Shown here: piece after piece, positions 44,447 to 53,519 of the stretch
How the letters are laid out: each line of letters starts with the position of its first letter
Position numbering within the stretch: the stretch's first letter is position 1
Source: an uncultured Sphingomonas sp.
Lineage (GTDB): Bacteria; Pseudomonadota; Alphaproteobacteria; Sphingomonadales; Sphingomonadaceae
Direction: 5' to 3'
NCBI RefSeq assembly: GCF_936927845.1
Contig: NZ_CAKZHV010000067.1
Span: 161,696 to 225,695, forward strand
Length of the DNA stretch: 64,000 nt
Notes under the pieces: model-generated
What the model was told of the DNA's origin: nothing
What the model saw: only the letters and a program-made list of their open reading frames with translations
The model's database searches: none
Program-made: the position numbers and the translations under genes

Positions 44447-45535
44447 GTGTGGAGCGCCGATCGAGTGAATTTTTCCGCGAAATTGACTGCCCTGACGCAC
44501 GCCGACGCGTCTCCGATCGCCGCTCCGCTGCGGCGCTCGTACGATCGCGCCGACGAACGCGCGGGCGAGATCGTTCCGTTCCCGCGCGCCCCTGCGCCGC
44601 GCGGCCTCGATCAGGTGCAGGTCGGCGTGATCAGCAATCCGCGCAGCCGCCGCAACCGGCAAGGCAATCCCGTCCACCGTCGCGGTGGCGCAACCGCGGA
44701 CATGCTGGTGTGCGAGCCGGCCACCAAGGACGAGCTCACCGCCGCGCTCACCGACTTCAAGGCACGCGGCGTCGGACTGATCGTCGTCGACGGCGGCGAC
44801 GGCACCGTGCGCGATGTGCTAAGCGCGGCGATGCCGGTGTTCGGCGCGACGCTGCCGCCGATCGCGGTGATCCCGTCGGGGAAGACCAACGCGCTTGCGC
44901 TCGATCTTGGGATACCGTGGGACTGGTCAGCAGGCGCGGCACGTACTTCGCTGAGCAACGGCCGCTTCACAACCCGCGCGCCCGTCGAGATCACCGGCGC
45001 GGATGGGGTCACGCTTTCGGGCTTCCTGTTCGGCACGGGCGCGTTCGTGCGCGCGACCGATCTGGCGCAGCGGACGCACAATGTGGGCGCGTTCGGCGGC
45101 ATCGCGGTCGGCCTGTCGCTGTTGCTCGCGATTACGCAGACGATGTTCGCGGGCGCGAACAACGCGTGGCGCGCGGGCGACCGGATTGGAATCACCGACC
45201 TGGGTGACGGCACCGCCGCCGAGCACGACCTGTACTTGCTGTTCGGCTCGACGCTGCGGCGCCTGCCAATCGGCTTGCGCCCGCTGGGTGGTGAGGCCAT
45301 CGGATTGAACATCCTGGCGGTCGAGGCGCCGCCGCGGCTTTTGCCGCTCGCCGTGCCCGCGATCTTGGCCGGGCGCGAAGGCGGCTGGCTGGCACGCGCG
45401 GGCTATCACCACCGCCACGACGCGCGCCCCGCCCGCTTGCACCTGCCCGGCGGTTTCGTCCTCGATGGCGAACGCTATGCCCCCGGCAGTTACGAGGTTC
45501 GCGCAGGCGCGCCGATCACCTTCGTCACGCCCTGA
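44447..45535 (+). CDS. Diacylglycerol kinase-type lipid kinase
   Basis: Up to 362 residues; GTG at 44447 is the longest start and GTG at 44465 is also possible. The DAGK catalytic fold shows VGVISNPRSRRNR (nucleotide region), GVGLIVVDGGDGTVRDVLSAAM with the GGDGT motif, and IAVIPSGKTNALALDLGIPWDW. A beta-rich C-terminal domain of the DgkB/YegS type follows (LFGTGAFVRATDLA, YEVRAGAPITF). It phosphorylates diacylglycerol or a related lipid to give phosphatidic acid. It is fused by a 1-base overlap (TGATG) to the Tam41-like gene, which would use phosphatidic acid. Confidence 0.88.
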   Translation: MWSADRVNFSAKLTALTHADASPIAAPLRRSYDRADERAGEIVPFPRAPAPRGLDQVQVGVISNPRSRRNRQGNPVHRRGGATADMLVCEPATKDELTAALTDFKARGVGLIVVDGGDGTVRDVLSAAMPVFGATLPPIAVIPSGKTNALALDLGIPWDWSAGAARTSLSNGRFTTRAPVEITGADGVTLSGFLFGTGAFVRATDLAQRTHNVGAFGGIAVGLSLLLAITQTMFAGANNAWRAGDRIGITDLGDGTAAEHDLYLLFGSTLRRLPIGLRPLGGEAIGLNILAVEAPPRLLPLAVPAILAGREGGWLARAGYHHRHDARPARLHLPGGFVLDGERYAPGSYEVRAGAPITFVTP

Positions 45536-46470
45536 TGCCGGCGAGGCGGGCTGTCGACCCTGCGCAAGCGGCGCTCCGCGCGTTCGTTGCGGCGGAACTC
45601 GATCGTGCCGTCCTGCCCCCCGTCTCCGAGGCGGCCCGGACGATCGCCACTGCGTTACATGGCGAGGCGGTGCTGTTCTACGGCTCGGTGCTGCGTACCG
45701 CGGACCTGAGCGGCGTGCTCGATTTCTACGTCTTGCGCGTGCCAGGCACCGCGCGCGGGCTCAACCGGCGGATCTGGCCAGACGTCAGCTATCACGAAGT
45801 CACGATCGGCGACCGCGTGATCCGCGCCAAGGTCGCCACCATGGACCGCGACACCTTCGCGCGCGCCGCCGCCGGCCACACGCGCGACACGACGATCTGG
45901 GCTCGCTTCGTTCAACCAACGGCGCTGATCTGGAGCGCCGACGCACCGGTTCACGACGCGATCGTCGACGCGGTCGCCGATACCGCGATCACCGCGAGCC
46001 GCTTCGCCGCGCTACACGGACCAGCGCAGGGGACGGCGAGCGATTACTGGCGCACGCTGTTCCGCGCCACTTACGCGACCGAGTTTCGTGTTGAGGCGCC
46101 GGGGCGCGGGGACCAGATCCTGTCGTACGACCGCGCCCGCTACGACGCGCTGCTGCCGCTCGCCTGGGCGGCGGGAGGGATCGCCTTTGTGCCTGCCGAT
46201 GATGCGTTGAAGCCGAACTTGAGCGACGCTCAGCACCGCGATCTGGCGCGGGCCTGGTCGCGCGCACGTCGCTGGGGCAAGAAGCTCAATGCGGCCCGAC
46301 TGATCAAGGCCGCCTTCACCTTCGACGGCGCGACCCGCTACGCGCTGTGGAAGATCGAGCGTCATACCGGTCTCGCGCTTCCGGTGACTCGGTTTCGCGA
46401 GCGTCATCCCGTGCTGGCGGCGCCGGGCGTGTTGTGGCGCTTGTGGCAACATCAGGGATCGCGCGGATGA
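45535..46470 (+). CDS. Tam41-like phosphatidate cytidylyltransferase (inferred)
   Basis: A 311-residue soluble protein. Read against my recollection of mitochondrial Tam41 (TAMM41), it follows block by block: LFYGSVLRTADLSGVLDFYVLRV (nucleotidyltransferase GS...D pattern), then RRIWPDVSYHEV in place of NWSHYSF. DRVIRAKVATMDRDTFARAAAG and the W/Y-containing TTIWARFVQP come next, and near the C-terminus AAFTFDGATRYALWKIERHTG. Tam41 makes CDP-diacylglycerol from phosphatidic acid and CTP. Placement directly after a lipid kinase and in a block with a CDP-alcohol transferase supports the reading. The resemblance is by eye and from memory; the gene is certain, the function is inferred. The stop overlaps the next ATG by 4 bases. 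Confidence 0.6.
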   Translation: MPARRAVDPAQAALRAFVAAELDRAVLPPVSEAARTIATALHGEAVLFYGSVLRTADLSGVLDFYVLRVPGTARGLNRRIWPDVSYHEVTIGDRVIRAKVATMDRDTFARAAAGHTRDTTIWARFVQPTALIWSADAPVHDAIVDAVADTAITASRFAALHGPAQGTASDYWRTLFRATYATEFRVEAPGRGDQILSYDRARYDALLPLAWAAGGIAFVPADDALKPNLSDAQHRDLARAWSRARRWGKKLNAARLIKAAFTFDGATRYALWKIERHTGLALPVTRFRERHPVLAAPGVLWRLWQHQGSRG

Positions 46471-47240
46471 CCATCGTTCCGTCCGCATTGATCCTCGCGG
46501 GGTCGCGCGGCGGCGAGGATCCCGTCGCGCGGTACGCCGGCGTGTCGGACAAGGCGCTGATTGCGCTGGACGACGCGACCATGCTGTCGCGCGTGGCCGC
46601 AGCGTTGCGCGCCGCAGGCGCGGCGCGGATCGGCGTATCGGCGAACAGCCCCGCGGTCCGCGCGGAGGCTGCACGGCTCGGAGCCGAAGCGCTACCGGCG
46701 GCGGCAGGGCCGAGCGCGAGCACCGCCGATGCATTGCGCCTACTGGGCGCACCGCTGCTCGTCACCACCGGCGATCACGCCCTACTCGACGCAGATTGGG
46801 TACGCGACTTCGTGTCGCGCGTACCGGCCGATGCCGATGTGGCGGTCCTGCTCGCACGCCGCGACGCGGTCGAGGCGGCGGCCCCGGGTTCCACGCGGAC
46901 CTACCTCCGCTTCGCCGACGGTCACTGGTCGGGGTGCAACCTGTTCTATCTCGCAACGCCGCGCGCCGAACAGGTGATCGCCCTGTGGGAGGCGGTTGAG
47001 CGTGATCGCAAGCGGCCTTGGCGAATCGTGCGCCGGCTCGGCCCCGCGCTGCTGCTGCGCTACCTGCTCGGACGGCTATCGTTGTCGGAAGCGGTCGCGC
47101 ATCTCGGGCGGCAGGCGGGGATCAACGCGGTCGTGATCGCCGCGCGCGACGGGCTCGCCGCAGTCGACGTCGACAAGCCCGCCGACCTCGACTTCGTTCG
47201 CGCGCGCCTCGATCAGGCGCGCGCCGCCGCGCGCACGTAA
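46467..47240 (+). CDS. Nucleotidyltransferase of the MobA/NTP-transferase fold
   Basis: A 257-residue protein starting ALILAGSRGGEDPVARYAGVSDKALIALDDATMLSRV, where the glycine-rich loop and the lysine (SDKALI) are displaced from the classical GGxGxR form. Then LLVTTGDHALLDADWVRDFVSR carries the metal-binding Asp, and DGLAAVDVDKPADLDFVRARL the second acidic site. This altered loop occurs in enzymes of inositol or nucleotide-alcohol metabolism. It is coupled to the Tam41-like gene. Its last 28 bases overlap the convergent flippase gene. Confidence 0.85.
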   Translation: MTIVPSALILAGSRGGEDPVARYAGVSDKALIALDDATMLSRVAAALRAAGAARIGVSANSPAVRAEAARLGAEALPAAAGPSASTADALRLLGAPLLVTTGDHALLDADWVRDFVSRVPADADVAVLLARRDAVEAAAPGSTRTYLRFADGHWSGCNLFYLATPRAEQVIALWEAVERDRKRPWRIVRRLGPALLLRYLLGRLSLSEAVAHLGRQAGINAVVIAARDGLAAVDVDKPADLDFVRARLDQARAAART

Positions 47241-48544
47241 CGCCACACGAGCGCGATCATCAGCAACGCGCTGACGAGCGACGCGCCGAACACCCCGATG
47301 CTTGCCCCCGCCGCACCGATGCGGGGCAGAAGCACGAGCATCAGCGCGAACTGCACAGCAACACCGACCGCGCGCGCGCTCATCGCCGATGCGGAGCGAT
47401 CGCCTGCGAGCAGCACCGGCTCGAACCCTACCACCGCCAGATCAATCGAGCCCGCCGCCGCCAGCCACAGCAGCAGCGGATAAGCGTCGGCATAGGCCGC
47501 ATTACCGCCGACGGCTACCAGCACCGGCTGCCCAATCAGGGCCACCAAGACGAGAATCACCATCGCGCCGCCCGCACTCGCGAGGAACATGCGCCGCAGC
47601 GCGCGGCCGAGCTGGCGCGGGGCAACGTCGCGCAGCGTACGCACCACCTCGGGGAAGGCCGCACGCGAGATTAGCTGCGACAGCTTGGTCAGCGCCTGCG
47701 CGAGCTGGAGCGCGAGCCGGAACGCACCCGCTGCCGCCGGTCCGCCGAACGCGCCGACGAACATCAGCGGGATTTGCTTGGTCGCGAGCCCCAGCGACGA
47801 CACTACGTTGCTGCTAACGAGAAAGCGGAACAGCCGTGGGTTTTCGTGAAACAACGTGCCCCAGTGTACGCGCGCGCGCCGCACCAGCTTCAGGTCGCCA
47901 CTACGCTGCAGCGTGATCCAATAGGTGACCGCCGTGGCAAGTTCGGCCACGGTCCACGCCCACAAGAACGCGTGCAAGGTCGGCACGAACGTCGCCGCGC
48001 CGATCGCGCCGACGAACCGGATCGCCGGCGTCACGCTGTCGGCGGCCGCCGCAGCGCGAAAACGATCGGTCAGCCGCAGCACCCCCAAGGCCGCGGAGCG
48101 GATGGAGAGCAGCTGCGCGGCGGTGAAGATGACCGTGTCCCGCAACAGCGGCGCGGTGATCCCCAGCCGTTCGCGCCAGATCAGCAAGATCAGCGCGGCG
48201 AAACCCAAGCCGACGATGGCGCTCGCCGCGTCGAGCACCATGCAGGCCCGGTACAAGCGCCCAAGTGCTGCCTCGTCGCCGCGGGTGCGGTGATCAATCC
48301 CGAAGCGGACCACGACTTGCCACGTCTGGAACCCAACCAAGGTGGCGAGCGCCTGCGCCGCGCCGGTGACGAGCGCGAAGCGGCCGAAATCGGCGAGACC
48401 GAGCGTACGCGTCGCGATCCCCAGATACAGCAGCGACAGCACCGCCAGCACGCCACGGCTCGCGAGCAGCCAGCCCAAATTGGCGAGCACAGCTCGAACG
48501 CCGCCCGCGCGTGCGGAAGAAGAAGAAGACGATCGATCCGTCAT
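47213..48544 (-). CDS. Wzx-like polysaccharide/lipid-linked flippase (MOP superfamily)
   Basis: A 443-residue membrane protein with about 12 hydrophobic helices. The N-terminal region LANLGWLLASRGVLAVLSLLYLGIATRTLGLADFGRFALVTG is characteristic of O-antigen/Wzx flippases. It would move a lipid-linked product across the inner membrane. It is convergent with the nucleotidyltransferase gene, with coding overlap at 47213-47240. Being next to lipid/CDP-alcohol genes, it may export their product. No Wzy or ligase is nearby. Confidence 0.85.
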   Translation of the reverse strand: MTDRSSSSSSARAGGVRAVLANLGWLLASRGVLAVLSLLYLGIATRTLGLADFGRFALVTGAAQALATLVGFQTWQVVVRFGIDHRTRGDEAALGRLYRACMVLDAASAIVGLGFAALILLIWRERLGITAPLLRDTVIFTAAQLLSIRSAALGVLRLTDRFRAAAAADSVTPAIRFVGAIGAATFVPTLHAFLWAWTVAELATAVTYWITLQRSGDLKLVRRARVHWGTLFHENPRLFRFLVSSNVVSSLGLATKQIPLMFVGAFGGPAAAGAFRLALQLAQALTKLSQLISRAAFPEVVRTLRDVAPRQLGRALRRMFLASAGGAMVILVLVALIGQPVLVAVGGNAAYADAYPLLLWLAAAGSIDLAVVGFEPVLLAGDRSASAMSARAVGVAVQFALMLVLLPRIGAAGASIGVFGASLVSALLMIALVWRYVRAAARA

Positions 48545-48774
48545 CGCGTCCGCCTAGATAGCCGTCGCGCGAGCAGCAAGTCCGTGACTTGGCGCGGCGC
48601 CGCGGTTACGAGCCCGCGACCGATCACGGCAACGACAACAGGACGCTTGATTCCCACTTCCAGCCTCGCCGGACAGGACTCCCTGGCGATCACCGGCCGG
48701 CGAACCGTTGTCACGCGCATGCTCGCTGGTCGGAGTGATGGGGTGCGAGACTATGGCTCGTCGATTTGCCCGGC

Positions 48775-50085
48775 ATGATGGCGGGGCGCGATCCCATAGG
48801 GGCGATGCTGACACTGTTCGGTGCCGGAGATTTCGCGTTCAATCTCTACTGGCAGGTGATCAGCCTTTACCTGCTATTCTTCTACATCGACGCGCTTCAC
48901 CTGGCGCCCGCAGTCGCGGGAACCGTGTTCATGATTGGCACCGTCTGGGATGGTGCGGCCGATTTCTGCGCGGGCGCCGTGGCCGAGCGGACGCGCGTAC
49001 CATATCGGCGGCTGATTGGCTGGGGCGCGCTGCCGCTGGGGCTCGCCTTCGCCGCGATGTTCGCAGTGCCACCCGGCGCTGCACTCGCCGCGCTCACGAC
49101 GCAGATCGCGTTCCGCACGCTCTACGCCTTCACCAACATCCCCTATGCCGCCTGGACTTCGCGGCTGACAGTATCGAGCCGCGCCCGTGCGGCGATTGCG
49201 GGCTGGCGGATGGGATTTGGTGCGGCGGCAGGCGTGCTCGTCGCCTGGTCGCTACCGATGCTGGTCGGCACGGTTCGCAGCTATGCCCGCGCCGCGGCGC
49301 TGCTCGCGATGCTCGCGACACCGCTGCTGCTCGTCATAGTCTGGTGCGTGCCCGAACACCTGCCACCCAGGCGCGCGACACCGCCCGTCCCGATAAGGCA
49401 CGCGTTGGGCCTGCTCGCACGCAACCGCGCGTTCGTGATGGTGAATGCCGCGGTTACCCTTGGCGGCGCGGCGGCGGCACTGACGAGCCAGTCGGTATCA
49501 TATTTTTTCCGATACGTGCTGAACGACGCGGCTAGTGGTCCGCGCGCCCTAGCGGGCATGGCACTGATCAGCCTGGCCGCCGTTCCCGGATGGACGGCGC
49601 TCGCCCGCGCGCGCGGAGCTCGCGTCGCTTGGGCGAGCGCCGGCGCGGCGGCCTTGGCGCTGCCCCTCCTTCCCGCCGTCTGGGGTGCGACCAGCATCTC
49701 GACTGCCGTCTTCCTGGTGGCGATGCAGGCGGCATTCGCGGGCGTGTGGCTAGCAGCGTGGACGCTGCTGCCCGACGCGGTTGACTGGGGCGCGGCGCGC
49801 AGTGGCGAGCGGGTCGAGGCACTCGCCTTCGGGACCTTCGCGCTCGTGCAGAAGTTCGCGCTGGCCGCGGCAGGCTTCGCGATCGGTGCGGTGTATCAAT
49901 ATGCCGGTTTTCGCAGCGGTGCACCGCAGAGCGACGCGGCGGTGGCAGCGATCCGCTTGCTGATGCTCGCCGGACCGGCACTGCTGGTCGCGACGATGCT
50001 GGCGGCGGTGTTCGCCATCCCGCTTGGCCGCGACGCAAGCGGCGATCAGGCGAGCGTGAACGTGCCCGACACACCTTTCGCCTGA
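48775..50085 (+). CDS. GPH-family MFS sugar transporter
   Basis: A 436-residue, 12-helix symporter of the glycoside-pentoside-hexuronide type. It has the N-terminal pattern FNLYWQVISLYLLFFYIDALHLAPAVAGTVFMIGTVWDGAADFCAG and RTLYAFTNIPYAAWTSRLT. The start may be ATG 48775 or 48778; a TTG at 48766 is also in frame. It probably imports disaccharides or oligosaccharides freed by the glycosidases encoded downstream. Its last 40 bases overlap the convergent GH3 gene. The 48545-48774 gap before it shows no feature. Confidence 0.9.
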   Translation: MMAGRDPIGAMLTLFGAGDFAFNLYWQVISLYLLFFYIDALHLAPAVAGTVFMIGTVWDGAADFCAGAVAERTRVPYRRLIGWGALPLGLAFAAMFAVPPGAALAALTTQIAFRTLYAFTNIPYAAWTSRLTVSSRARAAIAGWRMGFGAAAGVLVAWSLPMLVGTVRSYARAAALLAMLATPLLLVIVWCVPEHLPPRRATPPVPIRHALGLLARNRAFVMVNAAVTLGGAAAALTSQSVSYFFRYVLNDAASGPRALAGMALISLAAVPGWTALARARGARVAWASAGAAALALPLLPAVWGATSISTAVFLVAMQAAFAGVWLAAWTLLPDAVDWGAARSGERVEALAFGTFALVQKFALAAAGFAIGAVYQYAGFRSGAPQSDAAVAAIRLLMLAGPALLVATMLAAVFAIPLGRDASGDQASVNVPDTPFA

Positions 50086-52328
50086 GCGGACGGCGCGACC
50101 CACAGCCGGAACGCGCCCGGCTCGACTGTCGGCCTCATCTGCTGACCGATGAAGGTCAGCTCGTCGCGGCGTAGCGTAAATCGCACCACCTTTGCCTCGC
50201 CCGGCCTGAGCGACACGCGCTGGAACGCCTTCAACTCGCGCACTGGCCGCGTGATGCTGGCGGCAACGTCGTGAACGTAGAGCTGCACCACCTCGTCCGC
50301 CGCGCGCGTCCCGGTGTTGCGGATCGTGGCGGCGATGCTGAGCGGCGCATCGGCGCTCATGCGGGCCGTCCCGAGGTCGAGCTGATTATATTCGATCGCA
50401 CCATAGGTCAGCCCATGCCCGAACGGGAACAGCGCCTCATTCGCATATTCGCGGTAATGCGCCTTGTATTCGGCGAGCGGACCCGGCGGATTGGGGCGGC
50501 CGGTGCTCTTGTGGTCGTAGTGATACGGTTCCTGCCCGGTCGCGTGCGGGAAGGATACCGGCAGCCGTGCGGAGGGCGACACGCGCCCGAACAGCACATC
50601 CGCGATCGCGGCGCCATCGCGCGAGCCGAGAAACCACGTGACCAGGATCGCCGACGCGCCGAGCACAGGTCCGGCCAAGGCCAACGCGCGGCCGGTACGC
50701 AGCAGCACGACGACTGGCTTACCCGTTGCCGCCACCGCCTCGGCGAGGGCCATCTGCGGCGCGGGCACGACCACGTCGGCGCGCGACTGCGCCTCGCCCG
50801 ACATACGCTGGCTTTCCCCAATTGCGAGCACGACGACGTCGGCGGCGCGCGCCGCTGCGACCGCGGCGTCAAGCCCGCCGGCAAGCCCATCGTCGACGCC
50901 GCTGCCGGCGGTCACGCTGATCGATGCAGCATCGCGTACCGCCGCACGCACCCCCGTATCAAGATCGGTCGCCTCGGCGTCGGTGCCATAGACGTTCCAC
51001 GGCCCGATCAGGTCGTGCTGCCCGCCCGCGAACGGCCCAATCAGCGCGATCTTCTTGCCCGCGGTCGGCAGCGGCAGAACGCCGTCATTCTTGAGCATCA
51101 CGATCGAGCGCGCGCCCGCTTCCTGCGCGAGCGCGAGCGTCGCAGACATCCGCACGCGCGTTTTCTCGCGGCGCGGGTCGATGCGGCGAAACGGGTCGTC
51201 GAACAGGCCGAGCTGTACCTTGAGCGCCAGCACGCGGCGCACCGCCTCGTCGAGCCGCGCCACCGGCACCTCGCCTTGGGCGACGAGATCGGGCAGATGC
51301 GTGATGTAAAACGCACTCTGCATGCTCATGTCGACACCTGCCATGAATGCGAGCCGCGTTGCCTCACGGGCGTCGGCGGCGAAACCGTGCGCAATCAGTT
51401 CCTCGTCGCCGGTGTAGTCCGACACGACCAGCCCGTTGAAACCCCATTCGTGCCGCAGCACGTCGGTCAGCAGCCATGAATTGCCGGTCGCGGGAATGCC
51501 CGCGATCTCGTTGAACGACGCCATCGCGGTCGGCGCCCCCGCGGCGAAGGCGGCCTGGAACGGTGGGAAATACACCTCGCGCAGCGTCCGCTCGGACACG
51601 TCGACGCTGTTGTAGTCGAGCCCTGCCTCACCCGCGCCATAGGCCGCGAAGTGCTTGGCGCATGCAGCGACCGCATCAGGGGCGGCGAGCCCGCGCGTCC
51701 CCTGAAAGCCGCAAACGCGCGCCTCCGCCATCATCCGGCCGAGCAGCACGTCCTCGCCTGCACCCTCGACGCCCCTGCCCCAACGTGCATCGCGCGCGAC
51801 ATCAACCATCGGGGCGAAGGTCCAGTCGATGCCCGACGCGGCCGCCTCCATCCCCGCCGCGCGCGCGGTGCGGCGCGCCAGATCGGGATCGAAGCTCGCG
51901 GCTTCCGCCAGCGGTACGGTGAAGACGGTGCGAAGCCCGTGAATCACGTCAGCGGCGAAGATCAGTGGAATCTTCACGCGCGCTTCGCGCATCGCGACGG
52001 TCTGCATCCGCTTCGCCATCACCGCGCCGTTGCCATTGAAGACGCCGCCCAGCCGCCCCGCACGCACCTGCGCCAACTGCTCGTCGAAACTCGCCCCCGC
52101 GCCTGCGGGGTTGAGCGCGGTCGCCGCCCCGCCGGCCCAGGCCGCCGCCATCAGCGTCAACTGCCCCGCCTTCTCCTCCACGGTCATCCGCGACAGCAAT
52201 GCCTCGACCGGGGTCGGCAGCGCGGCCTCGCGCGCCTGCGCCATCAATGCCCGCGCCGGGCTCGCCGCCCAGGCCGCGGCCGCACCTGCGCCCATCAACA
52301 TCGCGCGCCGCGAAACCGTCTTCGTCAT
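50046..52328 (-). CDS. bglX: Glycoside hydrolase family 3 beta-glucosidase (BglX type)
   Basis: A 760-residue exported enzyme. ATG at 52328 follows GGGGGAGAG at close spacing and opens a Tat-like signal (VSRRAMLMGAGAAAAW). The first GH3 domain has PLIFAADVIHGLRTVFTVPLAEAASFD, ACAKHFAAYGAGEAGLDYNS and the nucleophile region GLVVSDYTGDEEL. The second domain gives IGESQRMSGEAQSRADV and the C-terminal fibronectin-like domain ends GTFTLA. It would release glucose from oligosaccharides in the periplasm. It is divergent from the lacI gene; both share the region with the operator palindrome at 52408. Confidence 0.95.
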   Translation of the reverse strand: MTKTVSRRAMLMGAGAAAAWAASPARALMAQAREAALPTPVEALLSRMTVEEKAGQLTLMAAAWAGGAATALNPAGAGASFDEQLAQVRAGRLGGVFNGNGAVMAKRMQTVAMREARVKIPLIFAADVIHGLRTVFTVPLAEAASFDPDLARRTARAAGMEAAASGIDWTFAPMVDVARDARWGRGVEGAGEDVLLGRMMAEARVCGFQGTRGLAAPDAVAACAKHFAAYGAGEAGLDYNSVDVSERTLREVYFPPFQAAFAAGAPTAMASFNEIAGIPATGNSWLLTDVLRHEWGFNGLVVSDYTGDEELIAHGFAADAREATRLAFMAGVDMSMQSAFYITHLPDLVAQGEVPVARLDEAVRRVLALKVQLGLFDDPFRRIDPRREKTRVRMSATLALAQEAGARSIVMLKNDGVLPLPTAGKKIALIGPFAGGQHDLIGPWNVYGTDAEATDLDTGVRAAVRDAASISVTAGSGVDDGLAGGLDAAVAAARAADVVVLAIGESQRMSGEAQSRADVVVPAPQMALAEAVAATGKPVVVLLRTGRALALAGPVLGASAILVTWFLGSRDGAAIADVLFGRVSPSARLPVSFPHATGQEPYHYDHKSTGRPNPPGPLAEYKAHYREYANEALFPFGHGLTYGAIEYNQLDLGTARMSADAPLSIAATIRNTGTRAADEVVQLYVHDVAASITRPVRELKAFQRVSLRPGEAKVVRFTLRRDELTFIGQQMRPTVEPGAFRLWVAPSAQAKGVSGTFTLA

Positions 52329-52407
52329 CGTCTCTCCCCCTCGCACCGAGGCTGGCTCATGCCGGTTATGGTCGCATAAACAAGGTTATTGAAAAGCACT
52401 TGTGCGC

Positions 52408-52425
52408 GATGTAACCGGTTACATC
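52408..52425. promoter_or_regulatory. LacI-type operator palindrome
   Basis: GATGTAACCGGTTACATC is a perfect 18-base palindrome with a central CG, the classic half-site form for LacI/GalR regulators. It lies between the divergent GH3 and lacI genes, 44 bases before the lacI TTG and 80 bases before the GH3 start. A candidate promoter (TTGAAA at 52389, 17 bases, TAACCG at 52412) overlaps it, so bound repressor would block lacI-TBDT transcription. Confidence 0.8.
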
Positions 52426-52469
52426 AAGTGAAAGGCGGATCAGCCTTTCGCGACGGGAGGGGACGCGAT

Positions 52470-53519
52470 TTGGCTGAGGCGCCGAAATCCAATGCGACGA
52501 TCCGCGACGTGGCGCGCGCCGCCGGCGTGTCGGTCGCGTCGGTGTCGCGCGCGCTGAACGGTCTGGCGACGATCCGCCCCGAACTGCGCCGGCAGATCGA
52601 GGACGTGGCCGCGCAACTGGGCTATGTCCCCCATGCCGGCGCACGGCACCTGAGTCTGTCGCGCTCGGGGACAATCGGCGTTGTCCTGCCCGACCTCCAC
52701 GGCGAATTCTATTCCGAGCTGCTGCGCGGCATGGACAACGAGGCGTCGGTGCGCGGCCTCCACCTGATGCTGATGGTGATGCACGGTGAAGCCGCGCGGG
52801 GTGTCACCGCGCTTCAGACGATGCGTGGGCGCGTCGACGGACTGGTCGTGATGGCGCCCCACGTTCCCGCCGACGAGCTGCTCGCGCATCTGCCCGCGGG
52901 GATGCCGGTCGTGCTGCTGAACGGCTCGGGTGCCGCGCCCGACCGCGCGCGGCTGCGGCTCGACAACCATGCCGGTGCGCAGGCGCTGGTCGACCATCTG
53001 ATCGCGAGTGGGCGGCGCGCGCTCGTTCACGTCACCGGCCCTGAGGGCAACGTCGACGCGGAGGAACGGCTGGCGGGCGCGCGCGCCGCCTGCGCGCGCG
53101 CCGCCCTCCCGCTGCGCGTCATCCGCGGCGACTTCACGCAAGGCTCGGGCGCGCGTGCCGCCGAGCAGTTGCTGCACGACGGCGACGGCGTCGACGCGAT
53201 CTTCGCGGCCAACGACATGATGGCGATCGGCGCGATGATGCGGCTGCGCGAGGGTGGCGTTCCGGTGCCCGAGCAGGTCGCGATCGCGGGATTCGATGAC
53301 ATCCCGCTCGCGCAGCTGATCTCGCCGTCGCTCACCACCGCCAGCATCGATATCGCCGATTTCGGCGGCAGCGCGGTCGCGCGGCTCGCCCAGGTCATCG
53401 CCGGCAACGACGACGCCGCGCTTGAACAGCGCAGGCCCGTCCTTGTCGTGCGGCAATCCACCCGTTCCAACTCCAGCACAAAGACCCCGGCCGACCGGGC
53501 AGACAGGGAAGAAGCATGA
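52470..53519 (+). CDS. LacI family transcriptional regulator
   Basis: A 349-residue regulator. The helix-turn-helix reads ATIRDVARAAGVSVASVSRALNG, followed by the hinge (RRQIEDVAAQLGYVP) and a periplasmic-binding-protein-like sugar domain with RSGTIGVVLPDLHGEFYSELLRG, ALVHVTGPEGNVDAEERLAG, FAANDMMAIGAMM and VAIAGFDDIPLAQLISPSLTT. TTG at 52470 is the start because GGGAGGGG lies 8 bases upstream; the longer frame from 52389 runs through the operator. It overlaps the TonB receptor gene by 4 bases and probably represses this locus until sugar is present. Confidence 0.93.
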   Translation: MAEAPKSNATIRDVARAAGVSVASVSRALNGLATIRPELRRQIEDVAAQLGYVPHAGARHLSLSRSGTIGVVLPDLHGEFYSELLRGMDNEASVRGLHLMLMVMHGEAARGVTALQTMRGRVDGLVVMAPHVPADELLAHLPAGMPVVLLNGSGAAPDRARLRLDNHAGAQALVDHLIASGRRALVHVTGPEGNVDAEERLAGARAACARAALPLRVIRGDFTQGSGARAAEQLLHDGDGVDAIFAANDMMAIGAMMRLREGGVPVPEQVAIAGFDDIPLAQLISPSLTTASIDIADFGGSAVARLAQVIAGNDDAALEQRRPVLVVRQSTRSNSSTKTPADRADREEA

